A stretch of DNA of 64,000 nucleotides from Neoroseomonas terrae (GCF_018129025.1 NZ_JAAEDI010000010.1:124001-188000), one strand, 5' to 3'; positions 50,616-59,967 are shown, counted from the first letter of the stretch. Notes: generated by a model not told the origin, from the sequence alone. Program-made: numbers and translations.

Positions 50616-51493
50616 TGTCGGATCTCGCCTTGCCGGCCACCATCTCCGCCGCTCCACCGAGGCGCCGCCGTGTCCGCTTGCCGCCGCTGGTGATCTTCGC
50701 CATCGGTTGGCTGAGCCTGATGCTGCTGACCGCTTTTGCCGCCGATCTGGTCGCACCCTATCCGTACACGGCGCTCGACCTGCGTAACCGGCTCAGCCCA
50801 CCGGTTTTCATGGGCGGCACGTGGCTGCATCCGCTGGGCACGGACGAGCTGGGTCGCGACGTGCTCTCGCGCCTGATCGTCTCGATCCGCATGAGCCTGC
50901 TCATCGCCTTCGGCGCCACTGCCATCGGCGCTATCCTGGGCGTCACCCTCGGTTTCCTCGCGGCGCACTTCCGCGGGGCGGCGGAACAGGCGGTGCTGGC
51001 GCTGGTGGATTTCCAGGCATCAATGCCCTTCCTGATCCTGGCGCTGGCCGTGCTGGCGTTCTTCGGCAACTCGCTGCCGCTCTTCATCTGTCTGCTCGGG
51101 TTGCATGGCTGGGAACGCTATGCGCGCATCGCGCGCGGCCTCGCGGTCTCCGCCAGTTCGCAGGGCTATGCGGCGGCAGTGGTGCAGCTCGGCGCCTCAC
51201 CCTGGCGCGTCTATACGCGCCATGTGCTGCCGAACATCGCCTCGACCCTAATCGTCTCGATGACCTTGGCCTTCCCTGAGATCATCCTGTTGGAGAGCGG
51301 CCTTTCCTTCCTCGGCCTCGGTGTGCAGCCGCCACTCACCTCACTCGGCAACATGGTGGGGTATGGGCGGGAGTACCTCACGCGCGCGCCCTGGATCCTG
51401 CTGGCGCCTTCCTGCGTGATCGTGCTGACCACACTCTCGGTCAGCCTGCTGGGGGACTGGCTGCGCGACAGGCTGGATCCGACCTTGCGCTGA
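50615..51493 (+). CDS. ABC transporter permease, OppC/DppC type
   Basis: Permease of 292 residues, last gene of the hydrolase-transporter operon. The N-terminal cytoplasmic tail is basic (APPRRRRVRLPP), then a helix (about 25-45), the DppC marker HPLGTDELGRDVLSRLIVS, the coupling loop AAVVQLGASPWRVYTRHVLP, and SGLSFLGLGVQPPLTSLGNM. The ATG overlaps the preceding stop by one base. The next gene is convergent, 133 bases away. Confidence 0.94.
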   Translation: MSDLALPATISAAPPRRRRVRLPPLVIFAIGWLSLMLLTAFAADLVAPYPYTALDLRNRLSPPVFMGGTWLHPLGTDELGRDVLSRLIVSIRMSLLIAFGATAIGAILGVTLGFLAAHFRGAAEQAVLALVDFQASMPFLILALAVLAFFGNSLPLFICLLGLHGWERYARIARGLAVSASSQGYAAAVVQLGASPWRVYTRHVLPNIASTLIVSMTLAFPEIILLESGLSFLGLGVQPPLTSLGNMVGYGREYLTRAPWILLAPSCVIVLTTLSVSLLGDWLRDRLDPTLR

Positions 51494-51626
51494 ACGAAGT
51501 AGGACGACGCCGTCCATCAAGGCGATCGATCCGCGCTGCGGTTGCTTGCCGAGCGGTTCATCCATCGCCACGAAGCTGTCGTTCACGAGCGCCAGACCAA
51601 TTTGGCGCCTCGGCCCATCATATCGT

Positions 51627-52961
51627 TCAGTCCGCGCGATCGGCCGGGGCTTCCGCCACGCAACGCCGCACGGCCCAGGCGCCGTCGTGCCACAGTGCCT
51701 CGAGCCCGCTCGGTGCCCGCACGGTGTCGCTGCGTACGGCCATGCCGGGCGGACAGGGCCAGGCCTCGGCTCCGGAGCGTCGGCACGCCCGCAGGGTCGC
51801 CCCCCGGTCGCGCGCCGTACTGCGCAGCGCGCAATCGGGCGCCGTCACGCCGAGGTCGGGCCAGCTCAGGACGACGTCACGAGCAGGGCTGCGTGGGCTG
51901 AGGACCTGGCGGAACTCGGCCAGCCGCGCCACGCCTTCCGCCCGCGTCGGGGAAAGCCAGCCGCCTTCCGTGAACTCGTTCCAGCCATAGACGAGCACGC
52001 TGCGGAAATCCGAGGTGGCAGCCTGCCGCGCCTCACGCAGCGCAGCACCGAGCTCGCCCCGCTGTGGCGGCTCGCACCAGTTCGGGCCATTGGGCGCGTC
52101 CGTCCGCTGGCCACGTGCTTCGATACGCGGCCGATAATCCCATCCGGTCGTCATGTTGGGCAGGAACGGCAGGCCGCTGTCCGCGAGCGCCCGCCAGTGG
52201 GTGCGCATGCGGGCGACGCAGTCGGCGTATGGCACAGCGCGGCCACCACTGCCGGCCGGCACCACATAGGCGGAGAGCACGTCCATCCCGAGTGCTCGCG
52301 CAAGCTCAGCCCCGCGCTGCGGATTCGCATGCAGGAACACGGCGAGCAGCGGGACGCCGCTGCGCTCCCGCACGGCCTCGCGCAGCCGGGCGAACGCGTC
52401 GCGGAACCGCTCCGGCGAGCCGAGCGACCGCGACCAGCTTTCGGGCTCATGCCCGAAGAGGAAGACTGGCGCGCGGCCATCCGGCGTGCGCAGGTAGTCC
52501 GGGTGAGCGACAAGTTGCGCGAGGGTTTCGGCGACGTCGGCGAAATCGTCCTGCGGAAAGGACTGGTTCAGACTGACGGTGAAGCGCATCCCCGAACGGT
52601 CTTCCAACCGCAGGAAGGAGACGAGCGCACGGTTCAGCGCCAATTGTCGCGCCGGCCTCCGGCCCCAGGAGGCTGCCTCGGGGTAGAGGCCGAAGACGAA
52701 GTAGTCGAGCCCGCCGGCACGGGCATAGGCGTTCTCGGCGGCCAGCACGTTCTCCAGCGCACCATTGATACGCAACCTGCCCTCAGCATCGCGCGCGGCA
52801 TGGAAGGGAAGCCGCGATCGCCATTGTGGATTGTCGAGCAACGCGACATCCGGCGAGTCCGGCAGCCAGTCGTCCCAGCGGATGGCGCCCACCGATACGT
52901 CCTGGGCACGCGGCGCTGCCTGCACGAGCAGCAGCGCCAACAGGGCCAGCACATACCGCAT
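51627..52961 (-). CDS. Exported GH99/WbsX-like glycan-active protein
   Basis: Predicted secreted protein of 444 residues with a Sec signal (RYVLALLALLLVQAAPRAQ). The mature part resembles the GH99/WbsX-like (beta/alpha)8 family: IRWDDWLPDSP near the N-terminus, GGLDYFVFGLYPEA, LFGHEPESW, PNMTTGWDYRP and VYGWNEFTEGGWLSPT, the last matching the N-x-WNEW-x-EG block of WbsX/endo-mannosidase-like enzymes. The C-terminus after about residue 370 is Cys-containing and unlike the core. It begins three bases after the pyruvyl transferase gene and ends the glycan cluster operon. Catalytic activity and substrate are not proven by the sequence. Confidence 0.72.
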   Translation of the reverse strand: MRYVLALLALLLVQAAPRAQDVSVGAIRWDDWLPDSPDVALLDNPQWRSRLPFHAARDAEGRLRINGALENVLAAENAYARAGGLDYFVFGLYPEAASWGRRPARQLALNRALVSFLRLEDRSGMRFTVSLNQSFPQDDFADVAETLAQLVAHPDYLRTPDGRAPVFLFGHEPESWSRSLGSPERFRDAFARLREAVRERSGVPLLAVFLHANPQRGAELARALGMDVLSAYVVPAGSGGRAVPYADCVARMRTHWRALADSGLPFLPNMTTGWDYRPRIEARGQRTDAPNGPNWCEPPQRGELGAALREARQAATSDFRSVLVYGWNEFTEGGWLSPTRAEGVARLAEFRQVLSPRSPARDVVLSWPDLGVTAPDCALRSTARDRGATLRACRRSGAEAWPCPPGMAVRSDTVRAPSGLEALWHDGAWAVRRCVAEAPADRAD

Positions 52962-52963
52962 GA

Positions 52964-54163
52964 TCAGGCGGCGGCCGCCGGCGCCACCTCGGACGGGTCC
53001 GCATGCATGGCGATGTCGAGCCCGTTCCGGCGAAGGAAGAGGCGCCATTCCATCGTCAGCCGGCCCAGTTGCGCAAGGAAGGGCCGGTAGTCGGCCTCGG
53101 CGGCACGGTCCAGGATCTCCTCTGCCGCCACCGGGCGGTCGAGCAGCAAATGCGGCACGCGCAGCAGCTCGCACAGTTCGCGCGTGCGCATGTCGTGCAC
53201 GAGGAAGAGCGCCGGCACACCCGCAAGTAGTGCGGCGATGTTGCCATGGAAGCGGCTGCCGATCGACACGGTCATGGTCTGCATGCAGCCGACCCAGTCA
53301 TCGACCGAGAAGAAGATCCGCACACGCCGTTCGAGGAAGGTCCGCAGATCGTCGCGCGAGGCGGATATGCCGAACAGCGCCGCGACATTCTGCGCCGCCG
53401 CTGTGGCAGCGCGATTGTCCCCGGCGGCCATCGCGGCGAGGAACTCCATCTCCGGCTGCTCGTTCTGCAGCACATAGTAAGCGTTCTCGCCCAGCAGGCG
53501 CTGGAACAGGCCGTTCTCGGAGAGACGCATCGGCTCGGGATGCAGCGCGTGGCGGCGGACGTTGTTGGACAGGTTCAGCGCCACCTTGTCGCGCGCCGGC
53601 ACCGCGCGGCCCAGGCGTTGCAGCGTCTCCGCCCGCAGCCCCAGTAGCGAAGGACAGCCGACGATGCTGACGTCGCGGATGCCCATGTCCCACAGCACCT
53701 GGGCCGTGAAAGCGCCGCGGACGCCGATGGAACCGCGCTCACCCATCAGCCGCAACATGCGCTCGGTGCCTGGCTTCAGTGCGGGCTTCTCGCCCGGACG
53801 GATCTGGGAACCGAGGCCGAAGCAGAAGATGGGCACCTTGGCCTTTGCGAAGTATGCCGCGTGCTCGGTCAGGTCGACGCCGTTGCCGACGAAGTTCGAT
53901 GCCGGCACGAAGACCCGATCGAAATGCTCATGCAGACGTTCGGGCGGAATGGCGCCGAAGCCCGGATGGAACGCCTTCTGCGCGCAATCCGTGCCATGGA
54001 ACAGGCCGTGGCCGATAAAGAGATTGCCGGTATTGGCGCCGGTCGCCGCCAGCCCGGCAGCCAGGCTGGCATGGGCGCCGACATGGGCCGGCGCTCCCCA
54101 GAAGCAGATGCGCTCGCCCGGGGCGGCGATGCGAAACAGGGGCGGCGGGGCGGTTTCGCTCAT
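52964..54163 (-). CDS. Polysaccharide pyruvyl transferase family protein
   Basis: Protein of 399 residues matching the polysaccharide pyruvyl transferase family (CsaB/WcaK type), which transfers pyruvate from phosphoenolpyruvate to a sugar of a surface polysaccharide. Segments are RICFWGAPAHVG at the N-terminus, VPIFCFGLGSQIRPG, IGVRGAFTAQVLWDMGI, IVGCPSLLGLR, and the C-terminal signature VSIGSRFHGNIAALLAGVPA with the conserved GxRxH near residue 305. GGAGG lies six bases before ATG 54163. Pyruvylated glycans often anchor S-layer or surface proteins; here it lies between a repeat protein and a glycosidase-like protein. Confidence 0.88.
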   Translation of the reverse strand: MSETAPPPLFRIAAPGERICFWGAPAHVGAHASLAAGLAATGANTGNLFIGHGLFHGTDCAQKAFHPGFGAIPPERLHEHFDRVFVPASNFVGNGVDLTEHAAYFAKAKVPIFCFGLGSQIRPGEKPALKPGTERMLRLMGERGSIGVRGAFTAQVLWDMGIRDVSIVGCPSLLGLRAETLQRLGRAVPARDKVALNLSNNVRRHALHPEPMRLSENGLFQRLLGENAYYVLQNEQPEMEFLAAMAAGDNRAATAAAQNVAALFGISASRDDLRTFLERRVRIFFSVDDWVGCMQTMTVSIGSRFHGNIAALLAGVPALFLVHDMRTRELCELLRVPHLLLDRPVAAEEILDRAAEADYRPFLAQLGRLTMEWRLFLRRNGLDIAMHADPSEVAPAAAA

Positions 54164-54208
54164 GGTTGCCTCCAGGGCGAATAATGTCATGCCGGAACAT
54201 CGGCGTGA

Positions 54209-54237
54209 GGAGGGAGGGGCAGACCACCCCTCCCTCC
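54209..54237 (-). terminator. Perfect 11-bp hairpin after the small repeat-protein gene
   Basis: GGAGGGAGGGG and CCCCTCCCTCC pair perfectly around a seven-base loop, starting four bases beyond the stop of the gene at 54241-54726. It may end or attenuate transcription before the pyruvyl transferase gene. No T-tract follows. Confidence 0.5.
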
Positions 54238-54240
54238 GGT

Positions 54241-54726
54241 TCAGGCCGCCTTCGCGGCCTGCTTCCACTGCTGCGTGTCGGCTTCGTAGCGCGGGCTCGG
54301 GCTGCGCCACTCGGCGGCGCCGACCATGCTGAAATGCTCGCGCGCCGAGTTCAGCTTGCCCTTCTTCACCGCCTCGTCGACATCCGGATAGGAGTGGAGG
54401 TACCAGCGCTCCTCGACATCCGGCGTGCCACCCTGGCGGCCTTCGAAATACCCGAAGCCGATGTAGTGCATCCGGGCATTGTCGATGGTTCCGTTGCGCA
54501 GCGCCTGCGCCACGTCCGGATTAGCGGCCAGGTAGCCGGCCTCGTTGAAGTCGCCATTGGCGACCGCGATCTGCAGCAGGAAGCGGAAGAGACCGGTCGG
54601 AATCGTCACTTCCTGCTTGTCCTTCAGCGCCTCACGCGAGGTGTCGATGCTGTGGAGAAGAGCGTCATAGGGCGGGACGTACATGGCGTTGCGATCTCCA
54701 TGGTTGAGTTGTGTCTTGGCGTCCAT
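54241..54726 (-). CDS. Small protein with NPDV/EGR-type repeats
   Basis: Protein of 161 residues, not assignable to a named family. After an N-terminal helical part (YVPPYDALLHSIDTSREAL) it has two copies of the module found five times in the adjacent 1284-residue protein: GYLAANPDVAQALRNG with MHYIGFGYFEGRQGG, and YLHSYPDVDEAVKKG with REHFSMVGAAEWRSP. No Sec signal is visible. ATG 54726 has AAGG nine bases upstream; ATG 54684 with a more distant GGAG is possible. It may be exported by the type I system encoded upstream, or bind the same partner as the glycosyltransferase; both are inference. Confidence 0.75.
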   Translation of the reverse strand: MDAKTQLNHGDRNAMYVPPYDALLHSIDTSREALKDKQEVTIPTGLFRFLLQIAVANGDFNEAGYLAANPDVAQALRNGTIDNARMHYIGFGYFEGRQGGTPDVEERWYLHSYPDVDEAVKKGKLNSAREHFSMVGAAEWRSPSPRYEADTQQWKQAAKAA

Positions 54727-54730
54727 CCGC

Positions 54731-57700
54731 TCATGCCTTGCGGTTGGTCTTGCGGCGCTTGGGGCGCCGGGTCTTCGCGGGGGCAGGCGGCGTTGCGCCG
54801 AGCTGCGCCGTCACCTCCGCGAGATAGTCGCGCTGGGCCTTCGTGGCCTCCTGCGCCGACGGGAAGGCCGCGCGCGCGAAATCATGGCAACGGCCGATCT
54901 CCTCGACATGCCGCGCGGCATCCAGGGCATGGGTCACGCTCTGCGCATGGCGGCGATGGACGTTGAGAGGCGATGCCTCATAGGCCACGCGGGCGCCTGG
55001 CACGGCGAGCGCCTGCAGGTAGAGCTTCCAATCCCCCGCCATGCGGAAGCCGCGCAGCTCCTCCCCGCAGGCGGCGAGCGCGTCGAGCAGCGCCTGCCGT
55101 CGCCACACCACCGCGCTGACGTTGAGGATCAGATTCTTCACGGCCAGGAAGCGGCGGACAAAGTCTGTGCCGGCAAAGACTTCGCTGCGCTGCAGGGCGT
55201 CGCGACCGAGCGTCGCGTAATACCCCTTGTAGTCGGGCCACAGCGCGCTGCCGTCGGCGTTGATCGTGCTGCTGTCGGTGAAGGCGAAGGCGATCGCCGG
55301 GTCTTCCTTCATCCGCGCCGTGGCACGCAGCAGGAAGTCCGGATCGGACAGGTCGTCCGCCTCGGCGATCCAGAGGAACTCACCTTCAGCCATCTCCGCC
55401 GCCTTGCGCCACTGCGCGAAGACCGAACCGGAATTGGTCTCGTTCGGTGCCAGGCGAATGTCGCGGCCATGCCGCCGCGCCACTGCCCGGATGACGTCGA
55501 GGCTGTCATCCGTAGAACAGTCATCGAGCACGATGACCTCCCGCACCGGCAGCGACTGCGCGAAGACACTGCCAAGGCGTTCGGGCATGTAGCGCGCGTA
55601 GTTGTAGTTCGGCACGGCGACCGAGACAGCCGGCAGGTCCGACACGGTCCAGGCGAGCAGATCGCGCACATAGGGCCGCCACGCGAAGCGCTCCACCGCG
55701 AGGCCGCGCCGGAGCCGCCGCTGGGCGGGCGCATCGGTCGCGAGCGCGGCGGCCGTCGCTTCCGCCATGGCGGTGACGTCGCCATAGGGAACCACGACAC
55801 CGGCGCCGCTCTCCGTGAGCATCTCGGGAATCCCGCCGCTGCGGTCGAAGGCGATGACGGGCAGGCCGGCGGCCATGGCCTCGAGCGCCACCGAGGGGAA
55901 GGGGTCTTCCCGCGACGTCAGCCCATAGGCCTCGGCCGCGCGCAGGAAAGACCCGACATCGTCGCGTCGCCCTGGCATATGGAAGGTTCCGGTAGCCTTG
56001 GCGGCCGCGATCTCCTCGGCAAGCCAGCCTTCCATCCCAGGGTCCATGGTGCCGAGCCAGCACAGATGCACCCGCCGCCGCCCGCGCCAGCGGAGCAGCC
56101 GCCAGAGCTGGAGGAACAGGTCGAAGCCCTTGCGCATGTCGGCATAGCCGATGCCGAGGACAAGCGCGTCCTGCTCGCCGATGCCGAACTCCGCGCGGAT
56201 CTTCTCGCGCGCATCGGCGGGGGCCGAGATGTCCTTGTAGATGCCCTGCGGCCGGGTCGTGCAGCGATCATCGGCCGTCATGCCGAGCAGGCCCAGCACC
56301 TCGTCCCGCACGAAGCCCGCAGGGAAGACCACCTTTCGCGCGGCGCCGATGCCGGCGCGCGCGCCTTCGGCAAGGTGCTTCTCGCGGATCAGCCGTGGCA
56401 GCTCGTGCACGAGCTGCACCGCGCCGATACCCGCCGCCTTCAGCGCCGGGACGGCCGGGCCGGCAGCGGTGGTGTTCACGATCGCATGGCGGAAGCCCCG
56501 CGCGGCCAATGCCCCGATCCGCGCCGACAGCGTCGCCGGGTTGACGACGGTGGTCGGCGCCACACGGCGATATGCCGGTTCCATCGCCCCGCTGCCCAGC
56601 AGCAGGAACTCCACCTCGCAGCCATGGGCGCGGCGCAGCGTCGTGCCGATCGACAACAGCAATTGCTGCGCGCCACCCGGGAAGGCGTCATGGCCGACCA
56701 GCAACAGCCGCGGGGGCGCATCCTCACCGAGCCGTGTCTGTCCCGTCACCGCCCGGCCGGTCGCGTTCAAGTAGGCCGCACCGAAATGCAGGTCGGGCTC
56801 GAGGTAGGCACCCTCGCACCATTCGTTCCAGGCATTGACGCAAACGATCGCCTCGCCGTGGAAGGGGTGCTGGCCGGCATGCTCGATCAGCCGGGCCAGC
56901 CAAGCCTCATAGGCCGCCGGTGTGGAGCCCGTGATGACGAGCCCGTTGCCCTGCCGCCGCGCGTCGTTGTCCCATGACGGCACGGCGGTCTTGATCAGCG
57001 GGAAGTCCGGCGCCGGCTCCTCGACCGACACGCGTGCGACTTCGGCATAGTGATAGACCTTGCCGGTGAAGTCGGGATCGAGGACCTCGAGCCCCGTCGC
57101 AACGGGCTCCATCGTCTGGGTCAGCTTGTGCGGCGGGAATTCGATGGCGCCGTCGAGCCCGTGCGGCCGCGGGTCGGTGTCGCCGAAGCCCTGCGCCATG
57201 ATGATCAGCGGGTCCTCGCCATGCGTCTCGCGAAACAGGTGCCGCCAGCGCGCGATGGTCGACTTGGACTGCGGAACCAGCGCCGGCCGGTACATCATCA
57301 GCAGCGGCCGGCCGCCGATCCGGATGTAGCGCGCATCCTTGAAGTGCCGCGCATACTCCGCGACCATCCTCTCATCGTCGTCGGGGCGGTAGTCCTGGCT
57401 GATCAGCACTTCGCTCTCGGCGCCGTCCCAACGCCGCGTCCAGTTCTCGTTCGCCCACATCAGCGCGAAGGGCATGTCGATCGACGGATCGGCGAGGAAG
57501 CGCTCGACGGGCTTCTCCATCAGCCGCGTGCCGTTGAACCAGTACCAGTAGAAGACGAAGCCATGGACGCCGCCCGCCTTCGCCATCTCCACCTGGCGTC
57601 GGAAGGCCGCATCGCCTTCCAGCGTGTAGAAGCCGAGGTCGCGCGGCACGCGGGGCTGATAGTGGCCCTTGAAGCGCGGCAGACCGCGCGGAACGTTGGT

Positions 57701-58585
57701 CCATTCGGTGAAGCCGGTGCCCCACCAGGAATCGTTCTGCTCGAAGGCGTGGAACTGCGGCAGGTAGTAGGCGAGCAGCTTCACCCGCTTCGCCGCATCG
57801 GGCGGCAACGGCCGGAACTCCTCGAAATCCGGGCCGGGCTTCGTGAAGCGCTTGACCTCGCGCGGCACCGACGCCTCGTCCTCCGGCATGCGGCCATGCA
57901 CGCCGGGCTCGTGCTTGTGCGCCAGCCAATGCGCGAAGGGGTTCTCGGACAGGTCGCCGCGCAGGTAACGCTGCGCATAGAAGCGCACATCGAAGGCCGG
58001 CGACGGGTCGCGCCCTTCCTTGTAGCCATGTCCCCAGAAATGCTCGAAGGGATCGACGCCCGCCGCCGCCACATCGGGGTTGCGGCCCAGATAGTACTCG
58101 ACGTCGAAATCCGGCATCGGGCTGAAGCGTCCGCTGCGGCGATGCTTCAGCCAATGCGCCAGCGTGGTGGTCCCCTCGGGGACCTGGTAGCGCTCGCGAT
58201 ACCACGCCGGATCGAAGAAGGGACTCGGCTTGCGCCCTTCCGCATCGCCGTGGAAGGCATAGTGGAACAGGGGGTTCAGCCCACCCGCGACCACGTCCGG
58301 GTTCTGCGCCAGATAGAAGCCCGGATCGAAATACGGGTTGGGCCGCCGTCCCTCGGTGTAACCATGGTCGAAGAAGTGCTCGAAGGGATCGACCCCGGCT
58401 GCGGCGATGTCGGGATGGGCTTCGAGGTAGTGCGCGCGGTCGAACAGCCCGCTGCGCGTCAGCGCCGCCATGCGCACCGCCCGCAGCGCCTCGGCCGCGA
58501 CGGCGACAGGTTCCGGTGCCGCCTCCGGCTCGCCAGTCAGGATGCCGCCGCGGCGGCGGTCGAGCAGGGCGAAGAAATCGGTCAT
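54731..58585 (-). CDS. Multidomain glycosyltransferase: repeats, WbsX, GT4 and GT2
   Basis: Very large predicted glycan-synthesis protein of 1284 residues. Residues about 45-240 hold five related modules (YLEAHPDIAAAGVDPFEHF, YLAQNPDVVAGGLNPLFHY, a diverged third, YLGRNPDVAAAGVDPFEHFW, and a diverged fifth), each ending near GxxEGRxP. A WbsX domain spans about 265-620 (LLAYYLPQFHAFEQNDSWWG, FVFYWYWFNGTRLMEKP, CVNAWNEWCEGAYLEPD). A GT4-like domain follows at about 635-985 (DAFPGGAQQLLL, then DPFPSVALEAMAAGLPVIAF). A GT2 domain starts near 1005 (VAVPNYNYARYMPERLGSVF, LDDCSTDDS, AEADD). The Lys/Arg-rich tail is KTRRPKRRKTNRKA. It starts 47 bases after the HlyD gene and lies in the secretion operon. 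Confidence 0.88.
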   Translation of the reverse strand: MTDFFALLDRRRGGILTGEPEAAPEPVAVAAEALRAVRMAALTRSGLFDRAHYLEAHPDIAAAGVDPFEHFFDHGYTEGRRPNPYFDPGFYLAQNPDVVAGGLNPLFHYAFHGDAEGRKPSPFFDPAWYRERYQVPEGTTTLAHWLKHRRSGRFSPMPDFDVEYYLGRNPDVAAAGVDPFEHFWGHGYKEGRDPSPAFDVRFYAQRYLRGDLSENPFAHWLAHKHEPGVHGRMPEDEASVPREVKRFTKPGPDFEEFRPLPPDAAKRVKLLAYYLPQFHAFEQNDSWWGTGFTEWTNVPRGLPRFKGHYQPRVPRDLGFYTLEGDAAFRRQVEMAKAGGVHGFVFYWYWFNGTRLMEKPVERFLADPSIDMPFALMWANENWTRRWDGAESEVLISQDYRPDDDERMVAEYARHFKDARYIRIGGRPLLMMYRPALVPQSKSTIARWRHLFRETHGEDPLIIMAQGFGDTDPRPHGLDGAIEFPPHKLTQTMEPVATGLEVLDPDFTGKVYHYAEVARVSVEEPAPDFPLIKTAVPSWDNDARRQGNGLVITGSTPAAYEAWLARLIEHAGQHPFHGEAIVCVNAWNEWCEGAYLEPDLHFGAAYLNATGRAVTGQTRLGEDAPPRLLLVGHDAFPGGAQQLLLSIGTTLRRAHGCEVEFLLLGSGAMEPAYRRVAPTTVVNPATLSARIGALAARGFRHAIVNTTAAGPAVPALKAAGIGAVQLVHELPRLIREKHLAEGARAGIGAARKVVFPAGFVRDEVLGLLGMTADDRCTTRPQGIYKDISAPADAREKIRAEFGIGEQDALVLGIGYADMRKGFDLFLQLWRLLRWRGRRRVHLCWLGTMDPGMEGWLAEEIAAAKATGTFHMPGRRDDVGSFLRAAEAYGLTSREDPFPSVALEAMAAGLPVIAFDRSGGIPEMLTESGAGVVVPYGDVTAMAEATAAALATDAPAQRRLRRGLAVERFAWRPYVRDLLAWTVSDLPAVSVAVPNYNYARYMPERLGSVFAQSLPVREVIVLDDCSTDDSLDVIRAVARRHGRDIRLAPNETNSGSVFAQWRKAAEMAEGEFLWIAEADDLSDPDFLLRATARMKEDPAIAFAFTDSSTINADGSALWPDYKGYYATLGRDALQRSEVFAGTDFVRRFLAVKNLILNVSAVVWRRQALLDALAACGEELRGFRMAGDWKLYLQALAVPGARVAYEASPLNVHRRHAQSVTHALDAARHVEEIGRCHDFARAAFPSAQEATKAQRDYLAEVTAQLGATPPAPAKTRRPKRRKTNRKA

Positions 58586-58632
58586 GGCCCGGGCCTCGTC
58601 ATGCGGAAGGGGGAATGGGTGTGGCGCATCGC

Positions 58633-59967
58633 TCAGTCCCGCAGCGATCGGCGCAGCCCGTCGAGCAGCGGCCGCAGCACGTAGCTCAGCGCGTTGCGGC
58701 GCTCCCCGAGGAGGAACGCTTCGACCGGCATGCCGGGCGCGAGGTTCGCCCCCTGCGGCAGCGCGGTCGCAACCTCGGCCGGCAGCGCCAGGCGGGCGAC
58801 GAAATAGGAAAGACCCTGCTCATCCACCTGCCGGTCCGCCGACACATAGGTGACTTCCGTCGGCAGCAGCGGCACGTCGCGCGAACGGAAGGCGGATAGG
58901 CGCAGCCGCGCCGGCTGGCCGACATGCACGTTTTCGATGTCGGTCAGTGACACCCGCACTTCTGCCTCGAGCCGGTCACCCACCGGCACGAGGTCGAGCA
59001 CCGCGGTACCCGCGGCGATGCTGCTGCCCGGGGTGAAGAAGCGGATGTCGGTGATGATGCCGGGCTCGGAAGCAACGAACGTGCGGCGCATCAGTACGTC
59101 CTCGGCGCCGCGCAACCGCTGCTCGGCATCCGCCCGCTGGGCCTGCGCATCCTGCAGGTCGCGCGCGACCTCCTGCTGGCGGTTCAGCCGGGTGTTCGCG
59201 ACTTCCAGCTCGGCCTGCGCCATGGCCTCGCGCGCCTGCGCCTCCTGGCCCTGGTACTGGCCGAGATTGCCGAGGAGCTCAGCCTCGGCGCGCTGCAGCT
59301 CCCACTGCCGCGTCCGGGTGGCAAAGCCGCGCCCGACGAGCTCGGTGACGCCAGTCAGCTCCTCGCGGATCGCGACGAGCCGCCGCGCCGTCGCCTCGCG
59401 CTGGGCCGCATAGGCGCCCATCTGCTCCTGGAACTGCCCGATGCGCGCGCGGCTGACACCCAGCGCCCCGTCATAGGCTTCCCACCGCGCGGCAAAGAGC
59501 CGGCTCTCGGCGGCGACGATCGCCGCGATGGTCGGATCGCTCCGGGCGGCCGTGCTGACATCCCGTGGCACCTCCAGCTCGCGGCTGTCCTGTTGCTCCG
59601 CCATCAGCCGCGTTGCGCGCATCGACTGGCCGAGGAACATCGCGCGAGCCTGCGCCGCCAGCGCATCCGCCTGCGTTGTGTCGAGCTGGAACAGCGGCTG
59701 CCCCGTCTCGACGCGCTCCCCCTCGCGTACCAGCAGGCGCCGCAGGATGCCGGGCTCCAGCAGCATGACGGTCTTGCGCCGCCCTTCCGCCGCAAGCTGC
59801 CCCTGCCCGATCACCGCGCGCTCGATCGGCGTGACGGACGACCAGGCCAGCAGCCCGCCGACCCCGAGGACGAGCACGAGGAGCGCGGCCGCCACCAGCC
59901 GCCCGATGCGCGGCGGCGGCATGGCGGCGTCGAAGGCGTGTTCCAGCGCGTCGGCGGCAGCGCTCAT
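58633..59967 (-). CDS. HlyD-family type I secretion periplasmic adaptor
   Basis: Membrane fusion protein of 444 residues (HlyD/PrtE type). A short cytoplasmic N-terminus precedes one membrane helix (LVAAALLVLVLGVGGLLAW, about 24-42), then the lipoyl half-motif GQGQLAAEGRRKTVMLLEPG. A long coiled-coil hairpin covers about 95-290 (repeated Arg/Glu/Ala heptads, for example AQAELEVANTRLNRQQEVAR), then GIITDIRFFTPGSSIAAGT and the beta-barrel with LAPGMPVEAFLLGERR. It bridges the inner-membrane ABC exporter and an outer-membrane TolC-like channel not present here. Its start overlaps the exporter gene by four bases. Confidence 0.93.
   Translation of the reverse strand: MSAAADALEHAFDAAMPPPRIGRLVAAALLVLVLGVGGLLAWSSVTPIERAVIGQGQLAAEGRRKTVMLLEPGILRRLLVREGERVETGQPLFQLDTTQADALAAQARAMFLGQSMRATRLMAEQQDSRELEVPRDVSTAARSDPTIAAIVAAESRLFAARWEAYDGALGVSRARIGQFQEQMGAYAAQREATARRLVAIREELTGVTELVGRGFATRTRQWELQRAEAELLGNLGQYQGQEAQAREAMAQAELEVANTRLNRQQEVARDLQDAQAQRADAEQRLRGAEDVLMRRTFVASEPGIITDIRFFTPGSSIAAGTAVLDLVPVGDRLEAEVRVSLTDIENVHVGQPARLRLSAFRSRDVPLLPTEVTYVSADRQVDEQGLSYFVARLALPAEVATALPQGANLAPGMPVEAFLLGERRNALSYVLRPLLDGLRRSLRD

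Noticed and set aside
54683-56977. 764-codon plus-strand frame opposite the large glycosyltransferase
   Set aside because: Low-complexity Arg/His/Gly composition typical of antisense frames in GC-rich DNA; the minus-strand protein has unambiguous GT4, GT2 and WbsX motifs.
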